Source: Laburnicola sp. R22_1 (taxonomy: Eukaryota; Ascomycota; Dothideomycetes; Pleosporales; Didymosphaeriaceae). Taken from it: DNA of 64,000 nucleotides. Position 1 is the first letter of the stretch. Every line of letters starts with the position of its first letter. The notes beneath the pieces are model-generated. The model saw only the letters and a list, made by a program, of their open reading frames with translations, was not told the origin of the DNA and did no database searches. The stretch is from positions 558,001 to 622,000 of the forward strand of contig JACONQ010000003.1 in NCBI GenBank assembly GCA_014281115.1. The letters are read 5' to 3'. Below are positions 55,330 to 64,000 of this stretch, piece after piece. Position numbers and translations under genes: made by a program.

Positions 55330-56629
55330 TTAAGAAATCGAGTCCTTCGACTCGTTATTCCAAAACGTCGCCAACGTCCCTCTCGACCCTCGGTCCCGCG
55401 TAGCAACCTTCTTAGGGGCCATCACAATCCTCCCATTCCCCAGCTCCATAATCGCCATCTCACTCCCATCGTCTGCGGTCGGCGCGTCCGTCCCCCTCTG
55501 TCGGGCGAGATCGAACGTGCTGGCGTACACTTGGGTGTGTGTATATTCCGTCTCCTTTGCGAGGCCGAGGAAAGTGTGGAAATGTTCTGGAAGAACGGCG
55601 GCGAGCGCGTGGCGTATTGATTTGCGTTGGATGGGGAGGTTCGCGACGATGATGCAGATGGATATCTCGTTTGTGCTCCAGATGTAGAAGGCGGCTATGT
55701 CGTAGTAGGGTTCGTTGGAATGGAGCCAGCGGTGCATGGTGATTAGTTTGCCGATGGAGGCTCCTGTGCCGCTGGGGTTGCTGTTAGGATACTCTTACTG
55801 CGTGCGTGGCTGGGACTTTGGCTTTGGGAGAGCAACTTACACGAGGGCGAGGAGGAACATGAATCTGACGGCCCAGCGAGTCTGCTTTTTGAGATTCACT
55901 TGGCTCAGGTAGACGATTGGGGCAGAGGCGTAGACCTATGGATGATGAGCGTTGTTGTAAAACCATGGTTTTCATCCATCCACTCACCAAATCAGTCGCT
56001 ATATTCGACAAGATCTGCGCATATTCAGCAACGGAGCCCACGGTGTGAGGCCAGCATTCCGGCACAACCTCCGGATGCCACCGATAGTAGAAAGGTCTAC
56101 AATATCCAAAGTGCAGCAGAAGCGGCATAACCAGATTAAACGTAACGACCATCAAGGTAACCATCCACGTGATGGCTCTGAATCGGCGCGAAAAATCAAG
56201 CCCCAGAAGATAGCAGCAGACGGAGAACTTGACCAGGAACATGGCGTACATCTGGAGACATATGGAGATGAACTCCAAGTGGTGGAAGACCTGGATGCGT
56301 GCTGGGGTGAAGAATGGATCTGCTTCTAGACGGCCGAGGCCGGCGTTTGCAGCGGTGATGATGTAGGGCACGTTGCAGACGAAACTCATGGCCTGGGATG
56401 GTCAGTTTGTGTGTTCTTGTGAAGGCATTGGAAATTTGGGCTCCAGGTGGTGACTTACGGTTCCTGCGAGCATCAACCAATCACTCCAACCCATACGAGG
56501 GCTGACTCTAAATCGCAAAACCAGTCTCCAGAGCGTCGACACTGTGCAAATGACGGTCATCGCGATGGCCAATCGTTTCACCTCGTCTGCCTTTTTCGGC
56601 CATGGTTCGGTTGACGACATGGTACTCAT
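55330..56629 (-). CDS. Pth11-like seven-transmembrane rhodopsin-domain protein
   Basis: Four reverse-strand exons (56459-56629, 55988-56392, 55841-55935, 55330-55771; introns 66, 52 and 69 bp) encode 370 residues. Seven hydrophobic segments are visible, including AMTVICTVSTLWRLVLRF, YAMFLVKFSVCCYLLGL, AITWMVTLMVVTFNLVMPLL, and a later pair around ASAPIVYLSQVNLKKQTRWA and ISICIIVANLP. The order of loops and the RPFYYRWHP and GSVAEYAQILSNIATDL motifs fit the fungal rhodopsin domain shared by Pth11-like proteins. No CFEM domain is present. The cytoplasmic tail (about 100 residues) is polar. Plasma-membrane sensing is plausible for the family but not demonstrated. The gene lies 130 bp from the AT-rich block, with its 3' end facing it. 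Confidence 0.87.
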
Positions 56630-57659
56630 CGCATGGTCTTAGGAAAGGAATGGTAGGCAGCGTCCCAGCAACGAAAGCCTCGGAAGAAGAAGAAGAACAA
56701 GAAACAAAACGAAGAGAATGTGCGTCTAGCTGACCGAACAGCTCCCGTTCACGCCCCGATACATAGGAGAGAGAAGGAGATGCCGGGTCGCGACGCAAAC
56801 CCGCACCGCGTACTACGAGAGAAGGCGAGGCCTAAAAAAAGGCGCGCCAGATCAGTAATTGAGGTGCAAACGGTTCAAGAGATTGGCTCTAGCTCCCATC
56901 CTGAATCCTAATTGCGAAATTTCCACCCGTAGTCCCCGCGCTAGAACAACTTCGATCATCTCAAATCTCTCCAGACCTCAGAAAATAGAGTACGAGTCAG
57001 ATCATGTGTGCCGAGACGAGGAGGCTTGCGGTACGGGTACGGGACGCAACGTGCCGTTCGTTAGCCGTCGAGCCTATGCCGCGAAATTGCACTGCGACGA
57101 CTCCAAACGCTCTCTGAAGCCGCACAAACAAAACAACGCGAACTCGTCGTTTGTTCTGCGCAAACAAACATGTGTCAAACGCGAGTGCGGTTTTGTCCGA
57201 GATGTTCATCCTTGCAAGAGCGTGCTTTGTGCATGCAAACTCGGGAACCGTTGTTGTGGAACCACACCAACCATGCACAGTGCACTCCTCACTCCACAGC
57301 GGGACAGGACCCACGTCCAATCAAAGCGCGAGCGGGGGGCCACAGCGTTGGTCCGCGACCCATCCAGAAGTCTCGCGAACGAATGTGCAGAATAATTTTT
57401 CCGTTATGAATGCGAGACGAGATCCACAATAACGAATGAATGGTCTTCTCAAGCGCGCATGGTGTGCCTGTTGCTACTACTACTTGCCAATGCTATATAC
57501 GTAACAAAAGAAAACGTACTATCTGCCATGACCCCCATCCAACCATATGAATGAACCCAAAGACAGCCGAAGCCCCAACACCATGCTAAAGCGCGATGAC
57601 CCAGATGCGCATTGAACCCTTGGAACCACCCACCCATCTATGAACACGATGTCGACGAC
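56630..57659. other. intergenic, no gene supported
   Basis: About 1 kb holding the promoter of the Pth11-like gene and the 3' UTR of the methyltransferase-fold gene. The 178-codon forward frame at 56859-57395 is Cys/Arg-rich with no domain, and is matched by an antisense frame. Confidence 0.5.
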
Positions 57660-60308
57660 TCACTTTCTTGCATAACCCGTCAGATACCTCCACCCTGATC
57701 CCGACGTCGCACCCTCCGCCAACACCTGTACAACACCCTCGAGCAGTTTATCCTCGTCCTTTCCCATCTCTACTTGCAATTTCAACATCCACTTCTCCCA
57801 GTACCAGCTGCCGACGATGCCAGTCATCATCGCAGCATCCACCGTGGTACCGAACACCGGTGCCTCGCTAATATGTACTTCACCTCCGGGACTGATGCTT
57901 CTCTCTTCCTGCTTCTCCTCCGCGCCGACGGGGAGGGTATCTTTCCAATTCGCAGCCGTCTTGCCCATCGGTAAAACCATCCACATCCTGTGCACATCCT
58001 GGTAGCCAGCCTTACGGAGGCGAGAGAGGAATGATTTTGTGGGCGCTGCGTCGTATCCGCGTGTTTTGAGATTGAAGCCGAACTCGACACCTAGCTTTTG
58101 AGCATGGGGACCTGCATGAATCATGTCGGCATCGAGCAGGGAGAACTCCAAGACACCGCCTGGCTTGAGACAACGGAAACACTCCTTGAGGCACAGATCA
58201 TATTCGTCCATGGAGCGACCAAGAGGTTTGACAGTCTTGAGAAGCTCTTGAAGTGTTCGAGTCGAGACGACATCAAAATGGCCGCTTGGGAAGGGCAAAG
58301 TCCACAAGTTTGGCACTGTCATGTGCTTGTGGTTCTTTGGGCCAGTGACGTTGGAGGTGAGATTGTGGCCGGCTGTGTAGACTGTGATAATGGTAGCATA
58401 GGGATAGTCGTATGCCACGTCCCATGCCCAGTCATTGGTTGGTACACCACCTACATCAAGAATTCTTGGTGCGCTTGTGCGGCGCATGTACCTCGCGGCG
58501 GGTTTGCTGAGTAGTTTGCCACCATTCAACTGCCTCAGTGCTTGTAGAACCCAGCAAATTGGCAACATTTGGTCAAGTGCCTGTCGCTCCATCTGAGCGC
58601 GTGCGATGCGCTCCTTCAACACGGTCGGGTCGTTGACATAGAACTCGGATACGGGACGTGGCGGAGATGGCCGTACCGGGTTGGTGAGCTCGAACTTGCC
58701 CAACAGTTGATCCTGGTGGGACTTGGGGTTGCATCGCCGGTGTACTTGCATGGCCTCTGCACGGGTCTGACGGTGGATGTAGACATCCATCTTTCGGGTC
58801 TGTTGACGAAGAAACTCGAAGCCTTGGACGTAAGTGATTATCTGCTTCGGTTCTGCTTCGTCCTTGGGCGAATCGGGTGGCTCTTCGGCAAACTTCACGG
58901 ACTTCTTGACTGTCTTGTCGATTGAGTTTCCTCGACTGTGCGTTCCACTTGAGAGGCTTGGTGAGGTTATGATATTCATATCGCGAAGCGCAGCTTGTAG
59001 CTCTTCTTGCTCTTCCAGCCAATGACCGGTACGTTCGATGTTTGCAGAGGAAATCTTCTTAAGCTCCACTTGATAATTCTCGCTGTACTGGAAGATTGTC
59101 TTCGCGGGGTGAATCTCTTGAACCTCCACTGCTTCTTCTAATTCGCTTAGCATGACTGGTCTAGACGTTGGTAAGCCGTCATCATGTCCATCCAGCGTCG
59201 AGCCTGCTAACGTGATGGCATGCTGGGCCAAATTGCTCTGCTGGAACGCCCAGGGTAGTGAGTAGAACTTCTCAGCAGTGGATGTATTTGGAATCGACTC
59301 GTCCCGCTTTGGCATGCTCCACGTGTGCCGGGCAGTGGAGTGGAGTGATGAGAAGAATCCACCGGGTGAAGGTACTGAGAGTGCCGACACTGGTGTGTTG
59401 CCGGAGGATCTTTGAACGGCTGCTGAGGGAATTCTCAAGTTGAGCATTGGGCGGGAAACCTCCTGCATCTCTCCACCACTGTCATTATTACCCGGGGACG
59501 CTTTTCGCTCTGGTGAAGAACCTCTTGACGAATCTCGTGACCCTGACCGTCGAAGATGTTTAAGAGTCTCCAATGCTTGCACGTCGAGCTGTACAGGTGC
59601 CCATGAATCCACACTACTAACAGACTGGCGTTTGTGAGTCTCTGGCGTGGAGGGACAGCTTAGCCTATCCATCTCTTCTGAAGATAGGCTCCCGTCTAGG
59701 GAGGGTGCGGCAGAATGGGCCGGTACCATCAGGTTGTGCGATGTGATTAGACGTAGGGCCTGTTTTGAAGGCGTGAGGAGCTGAGATGGCGTCTGAGGAG
59801 GCAGTGCTGACATTGCACTCTTTAGCTTCTCTATTGTTGGCCAGGCTGAGGGTGAAGGGATGACCAGAGAAGGATAGCGGCTACGGCTCGACCGTGAGAG
59901 TATCTTCACTGAAGCTGACGCCTGCAAGGGGACGTCTGCTTCGTCATCGGTGACATCGTACAGCGAGTCGAAGTCGCTATCTGCCCGGCTCACACGATGC
60001 GATGCAGGATAGGTCGAAGGAGGGTAGGCATGGCTTGGTGAAGGTGATGGTGACGGCTTCATCGGGTCGAGAAACTGGCCTGATACGTTCGCGACGGGAA
60101 ACTCTTGGCAGCTTTGTGGAGAGTCGGCACTGGGCTGGTATGTCGAAGTAGAAGAGAACCTTGGCGTAAAGTAGTATCGCGGGATGGTGGAGTCGTCATC
60201 GACATTAAGAGTGTGTCTCTCGTCCAGCGGAGACGTGGAATATCGAGGGAAGCCGGCAGTGCCATTGGCTGCAGCTTGGTACGCTGCAGTGGGAAGTATC
60301 TCTGGCAT
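57660..60308 (-). CDS. large protein with C-terminal SAM-dependent methyltransferase fold
   Basis: Single-exon gene of 882 residues starting MPEILPTAAYQAAANGTAG. The first about 420 residues are Ser/Pro-rich and disordered, with proline-directed sites (TPSQLLTPSK, SCPSTPETHK) suggesting phosphorylation. A conserved middle region (about 510-640) includes FLRQQTRKMDVYIHRQTR. The C-terminal part holds the methyltransferase: motif I ILDVGGVPTNDWAWDVAYDY, the acidic-loop strand ATIITVYT, motif IV PFPSGHFDVVSTRTLQELL and motif V CFRCLKPGGVLEFSLLD. Motif I is degenerate (GGVPTND instead of GxGxG), so SAM binding needs proof. Similar proteins occur widely in Pezizomycotina without known function. It is divergent from the epimerase gene. 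Confidence 0.88.
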   Translation of the reverse strand: MPEILPTAAYQAAANGTAGFPRYSTSPLDERHTLNVDDDSTIPRYYFTPRFSSTSTYQPSADSPQSCQEFPVANVSGQFLDPMKPSPSPSPSHAYPPSTYPASHRVSRADSDFDSLYDVTDDEADVPLQASASVKILSRSSRSRYPSLVIPSPSAWPTIEKLKSAMSALPPQTPSQLLTPSKQALRLITSHNLMVPAHSAAPSLDGSLSSEEMDRLSCPSTPETHKRQSVSSVDSWAPVQLDVQALETLKHLRRSGSRDSSRGSSPERKASPGNNDSGGEMQEVSRPMLNLRIPSAAVQRSSGNTPVSALSVPSPGGFFSSLHSTARHTWSMPKRDESIPNTSTAEKFYSLPWAFQQSNLAQHAITLAGSTLDGHDDGLPTSRPVMLSELEEAVEVQEIHPAKTIFQYSENYQVELKKISSANIERTGHWLEEQEELQAALRDMNIITSPSLSSGTHSRGNSIDKTVKKSVKFAEEPPDSPKDEAEPKQIITYVQGFEFLRQQTRKMDVYIHRQTRAEAMQVHRRCNPKSHQDQLLGKFELTNPVRPSPPRPVSEFYVNDPTVLKERIARAQMERQALDQMLPICWVLQALRQLNGGKLLSKPAARYMRRTSAPRILDVGGVPTNDWAWDVAYDYPYATIITVYTAGHNLTSNVTGPKNHKHMTVPNLWTLPFPSGHFDVVSTRTLQELLKTVKPLGRSMDEYDLCLKECFRCLKPGGVLEFSLLDADMIHAGPHAQKLGVEFGFNLKTRGYDAAPTKSFLSRLRKAGYQDVHRMWMVLPMGKTAANWKDTLPVGAEEKQEERSISPGGEVHISEAPVFGTTVDAAMMTGIVGSWYWEKWMLKLQVEMGKDEDKLLEGVVQVLAEGATSGSGWRYLTGYARK

Positions 60309-61411
60309 GGTGGGTATGGGGCTGAGGTGAGCTTCGCGGCGTGCTAAAATTAAGAATGGATACTGTGAAATCCGAGCTTGGGGTTTCGGCGAGGTAAGAA
60401 GGATGATCTATTAACAGAAAATGAACGGTAAAGGTATTAACGGGCAATAACCCTGAACTGATCAACAGCTCACTGATAGAAATGAAAGGCTTCGGTCGAC
60501 GAAGCGGCGGCGTAGTAGGAAGCTCGGAGGGAGGAGAATCGAATGCCAGAGAACGACAGCAGTGCGGGCGCGTGCCGAGCAACGTAGGTATATATCGCGC
60601 GTAGCCGCTACCGCCTCGACTTGGATGGCGGCCAACAGCGCCGTGGCCGCTCGTGGACGCAGGCTGGTCTACGCCGTCCACTCGCGGCGCGGCAAAGCGG
60701 TGGGTGGAGAGGCGATGGCGGCTCAAAGGCGGCCACGACAGAGAGACGGCCATGTCTCGTCCATGGTTGGCCAGCCTGCTGCACGATGCTGGACACGCGA
60801 ACATGGGGCGTGGTCGGGGCATCCACGCTTTGGGACGCGGGCGCCTCGGTGGGTTGGATGAATGGCCGGCGGCGCGAAGGCGGATGGGAATCATTGGATG
60901 CATGTTTGGTAAGCGCCCGGGGAGTTTATTTTCGGCGACGCTCGAATTCGATTCCCGTGGATGCCCAATCGCTGTGCCGTACGGCGTAGCACTCTGGGGT
61001 CGCCAATAAAGCCCCATCTGGATGCGATAAAGCTCACTCAGTCTGGAGGCGTTCGCCATTGCGTTCGTCTGCCATGTTGCGGCGAGGAGTGCGGTGCCAG
61101 CCACAAGTGCCCGAGGCACAGAAACAGGCCGCAACATCAGACGGAAATCAGGTCGGTGTTTGAATCGATCATTTCGATTCGATTCGGACGCGGCAGCAAA
61201 ACAGGAAACGAGGCGGGTGAATGGGCGGCGGCCTCGACCTTCGCATGGAGAGGGTCGAAACGCTGCCCCACCACCCCGCGCTTGTCAACACCACACAAGA
61301 TATCACATAGTCTACCTAGGTAGCCACAACGTCCACTCGCCCTCGCCTCATACGTCACCAGCGGTTCGCGACACGGCTTCTCCTCCTTGTCCTCAGCGCA
61401 GAGCCGCCGCC
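60309..61411. promoter_or_regulatory. divergent intergenic region, methyltransferase-fold gene / epimerase
   Basis: 1.1 kb between two divergent starts. The 310-codon reverse frame (60205-61137) overlaps the start of the methyltransferase-fold gene in another frame and is Pro/Ser/Arg-rich without a domain. It may include long 5' UTRs. Confidence 0.4.
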
Positions 61412-62558
61412 ATGTCGCCGCCCGCCATCATCGCGCCCTCGATCCTGTCCGCCGACTTTGCGGAGCTGGGCAAAGCATGCTCTGATACCATCACCCAGGG
61501 CGCCGATTGGCTTCATGTTTGTCTCCGTGGCCTGGCGCGTGTCCCCCTTCACTGACGCGTTCCAGGTAGACATCATGGACGGCCATTTCGTGCCCAACAT
61601 GACCTTCGGCGCCCCGGTCGTCACCAAGATTCGCCCACACGTCGACCGCCCTGCTGCCGCCCATGGCCGTGGTACCTTCGACTGCCATATGATGATTGCA
61701 GAGCCCAAGCGCTGGGTCCGCGACTTCAAGAAGGCGGGCTGCGATCTGTACTGCTTCCACTACGAAGCCGCCGTTGATTCGACTGCCGCCGACTCGCCCT
61801 CGGCCACATCGTCCGCGAAAACGTCACCCAAGGAGCTGATAAACTTCATACACAGTGAAGGCCTGCAAGCTGGAATCGCAATAAAGCCTGGGACTCCAGT
61901 CGATGTTCTATGGGATATCCTAGAGAACCCCGTAACGGAAGAAGTACCTGATGTAAGTGGTCCCACTTCCACTCATCGTTCCATCTTCTATCGATAAAGA
62001 AGAATTCGCGCCTTGTCAATCGAGTGCGACATGGGTATGCAGAGGGCCTGCCGGTCTCGGCCCGCAGGGCTGGATACGACCATCTACCGCAGCGCTTAAG
62101 CATGCGAACGATTGCACCCTTGGCGCCCTCTCGCTCTCGACCTCTACGTTCGACATGAGAAGTCTTCCGACATGTCCACGCATTTCATTGGTCATAGTCC
62201 GCCACCAATACCTTACCCTTCGCTCGCTATGACTCCTATACAGTTGGCTTGCCCTGTTCACCGTGCCAATAACGCGTCTAACTTGTTGCAGATGGTTCTC
62301 GTCATGACGGTCGAGCCTGGTTTTGGTGGCCAATCATTTATGGCTGACCAGCTTCCCAAGGTTGCAGCGCTCCGCAGAAAGTACCCTAACATGCACATCG
62401 AAGTTGACGGCGGCTTGTCCGAGAAGACTATTGACCAAGCAGCAGACGCCGGTGCCAATGTCATCGTCGCAGGTAGCGCTGTATTCGGGGCAGCTGACCC
62501 TGGACAGGTTATTGAAAAGCTCAGGGAGGCGGTGAACTCAAGAAGAGGGAAGCTGTAA
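61412..62558 (+). CDS. RPE1: ribulose-phosphate 3-epimerase
   Basis: Exons 61412-61516, 61566-61952 and 62292-62558 give 252 residues (introns 49 and 339 bp, all phase 0). TIM-barrel landmarks in order: [33 protein letters not shown] with the metal-binding Dx[16 protein letters not shown] with a metal His; [34 protein letters not shown] with the second catalytic Asp; and [12 protein letters not shown], the phosphate-binding loop. It interconverts ribulose 5-phosphate and xylulose 5-phosphate in the pentose phosphate pathway, in the cytosol. A Ser/Thr-rich insert of about 20 residues ([20 protein letters not shown]) is longer than usual. The 339-bp second intron is unusually large here. Confidence 0.95.
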
Positions 62559-62993
62559 GGCAGAGGCTGCCAGTGCTCTCGGTTTGCCGTATCTAAGATA
62601 GCCAATAAGCAAATGTATCAAAATCAAAATGAAGAGTATCTGCACATTTCACAGCTCGAGCAAACTTGAATAATTTCGGGTATGTCATGCAAGCCTCAAG
62701 GGGTGAGGTGGTCTTGTGATTTGTTTTATGGAGTGATTCTGGGACTTGGCAGTCATATTGGTGAAATAGCTCACCTTCAAACGTTGTTTGTTAGACTGAG
62801 AATTCAATGTTGCTGACTTGTGCAGCCCTGGGGCCCCGGGCCCGAGGTTTGGATGATCACGTGACTCGGCGGATCCCGGTCTAGCCTCTAGGCGACCCCA
62901 CGCGGTCAGAGCTCGACCTGCAACACCACACTTTCGCAACAGCTTGAACGCCACTACGACCGCTTTTCCGCGCAATTACCACGCGTCACAAAC
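62559..62993. other. intergenic, promoter of the LSm2 gene
   Basis: 435 bp between two genes in the same direction; includes TCACGTGACT around 62858, an E-box-like site. No gene. Confidence 0.45.
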
Positions 62994-63511
62994 ATGCTAT
63001 TTTTCAGGTATGTCCATCGATACCCCATTCCGTCTCACGTCGCCGCTGCGCTCATTTACCGAACGCGAGCGATGTTCACATGGCCCCGGCGCAAACGATT
63101 GAAGCTGCGGCTGAAGCACAAAATCGGACAATTGCTGATAGCGCGTAGCTTTTTCAAGACTCTGGTCGACCAAGAAATCACCGTCGAACTCAAGAACGAA
63201 GTCTGCATACGCGGAACCTTGAAGAGCGTGGATCAGTACCTGAACATCAAGCTGGACAATGCCGAGGCGACGGACGAGCTGAAATGGCCACATTTGGTAC
63301 GGTATTCCCCGCTCTAGCCGGCCTGGACTTGAGATGTTAGATGCCTTGCGTTGCAATGGATGCTAACCCTGGGCAGTGCTCGACAAAGGATATGTTCATT
63401 CGCGGTTCCGTCGTCCGATACGTACACCTACCTAGCCGCGCCGTTGACCCAGCACTATTGGAGGATGCGACTAGGAGAGAGGCAGATGCGGCAAAAAATA
63501 AGGCCAAGTGA
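62994..63511 (+). CDS. LSM2: U6 snRNA-associated Sm-like protein LSm2
   Basis: Three exons (62994-63007, 63149-63296, 63377-63511; introns 141 and 80 bp) encode 98 residues. The 14-bp first exon encodes MLFF plus two bases of the next Ser codon, and the joined start MLFFSFFKTLVDQEITVELK is the canonical LSm2 N-terminus. Sm1 motif: VCIRGTLKSVDQYLNIKL; Sm2 motif: DMFIRGSVVRYVHLP. LSm2 is part of the nuclear LSm2-8 ring that binds the U6 snRNA 3' end and of the cytoplasmic LSm1-7 ring in mRNA decapping. Length agrees with orthologues (about 95). Confidence 0.96.
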
Positions 63512-64000
63512 GATGGATATGGCATGTTGGTTTATTGAGTCATGGCATTAAGCGTACGCTGGTCCTAGTGAACAGGACAAGCAGGAAGATCAGGAGACAC
63601 TGTCCATGAGGACAGGCAGTGCGAGAGAAGGATAAATAAGCGGGTGGCATGAGATTCCGCACTTGAGGCGACGACGCCCGCGTAGCGACGTGTCGGCCGA
63701 GCGCAAGTATACCCCAATGGATGATGTCTGAGCACTGTTTCGGATTGCATGCTTCCGATAGCTGCGTGCGGCCTCAAGTTAAGACATGGAGTCGCAAGCA
63801 ATGCATAGCCACCATCTCTCCCATCGTACTACGCTCCTCACAAACGTGATCTGCGATCAGACTGTTCCTTATTGGGTCGAGAACACTTATTGCCGAGAGG
63901 CCATGTATCCAACGAGTCCTTGATATTGTTCTCCTCGCTTACACATGCCCAGTGTCTCAGCCCCCCAGTCGTTCACTGGTGATTATCATCACTAATTCAA
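63512..64000. other. intergenic at window end
   Basis: Nothing supported. Short frames on the reverse strand (63565-63801) lack recognisable content. Confidence 0.5.

Noticed and set aside
60205..61137. 310-codon open frame on the reverse strand
   Set aside because: It overlaps the start of the methyltransferase-fold gene in another frame, is Pro/Ser/Arg-rich and lacks any domain pattern.

Overview
The window reads as a chromosome segment of a filamentous ascomycete (Pezizomycotina). The LaeA-like and Pth11-like families and the isochore layout fit Dothideomycetes/Pleosporales, but that rank is inference. Genes have short introns (about 45-115 bp, GT...AG) and intergenic distances of a few hundred bases. 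Two gene-bearing flanks of roughly balanced base composition (1 to about 24,985 and about 55,200 to 64,000) enclose a 30-kb block that is extremely AT-rich, saturated with TpA and stop codons, and has the look of repeat-induced point mutation (RIP). I judged composition by eye and did not compute it.

Left flank: a Tpa1/Ofd1-type prolyl hydroxylase (293-2292), a possible 102-residue gene (2536-2884), a She3-like coiled-coil protein (5020-6506), a short basic protein (7747-8226), a fungal complex I accessory subunit (8406-9224), a 59-residue two-exon zinc-ribbon gene (9900-10123), a long gene-poor stretch, phospholipase C (14561-17146), a small cupin (17835-18174), RNA polymerase III subunit Rpc25 (18305-19136), a NUFIP1-domain/CCCH protein (19434-21161), and a divergent FAD monooxygenase / LaeA-like methyltransferase pair (21670-24652) at the edge of the AT-rich block.

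AT-rich block: no intact host gene was found. It is a nested transposon graveyard: two Ty3/gypsy relics (RNase H; integrase plus chromodomain), a Ty1/copia element whose integrase triad is still readable, and three pogo/Fot1-type DNA transposons. One pogo copy (50118-52299) has both terminal inverted repeats, a TA duplication and a full-length reading frame broken only by six TAA/TAG stops. Two short repeat families, called A and B here, run through the block. A occurs as about 115-bp units plus three 1.1-kb copies, and B as about 120-bp units. Copies have a 3' A-run, frequent 5' truncation and 10-15 bp direct target duplications, the signature of SINE-like retroposons moved by target-primed reverse transcription. 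I regard this as the most interesting content of the window.

Right flank: a Pth11-like seven-TM rhodopsin-domain protein (55330-56629), an 882-residue protein with a C-terminal methyltransferase fold (57660-60308), ribulose-5-phosphate 3-epimerase (61412-62558) and LSm2 (62994-63511).

The flank genes are mostly housekeeping (transcription, RNA processing, respiration, pentose phosphate pathway, lipid signalling) and do not form one pathway. The exception is the divergent monooxygenase/methyltransferase pair, which could be a minimal specialised-metabolism unit beside heterochromatin. All exon structures were derived by hand from reading frame continuity and splice consensus.
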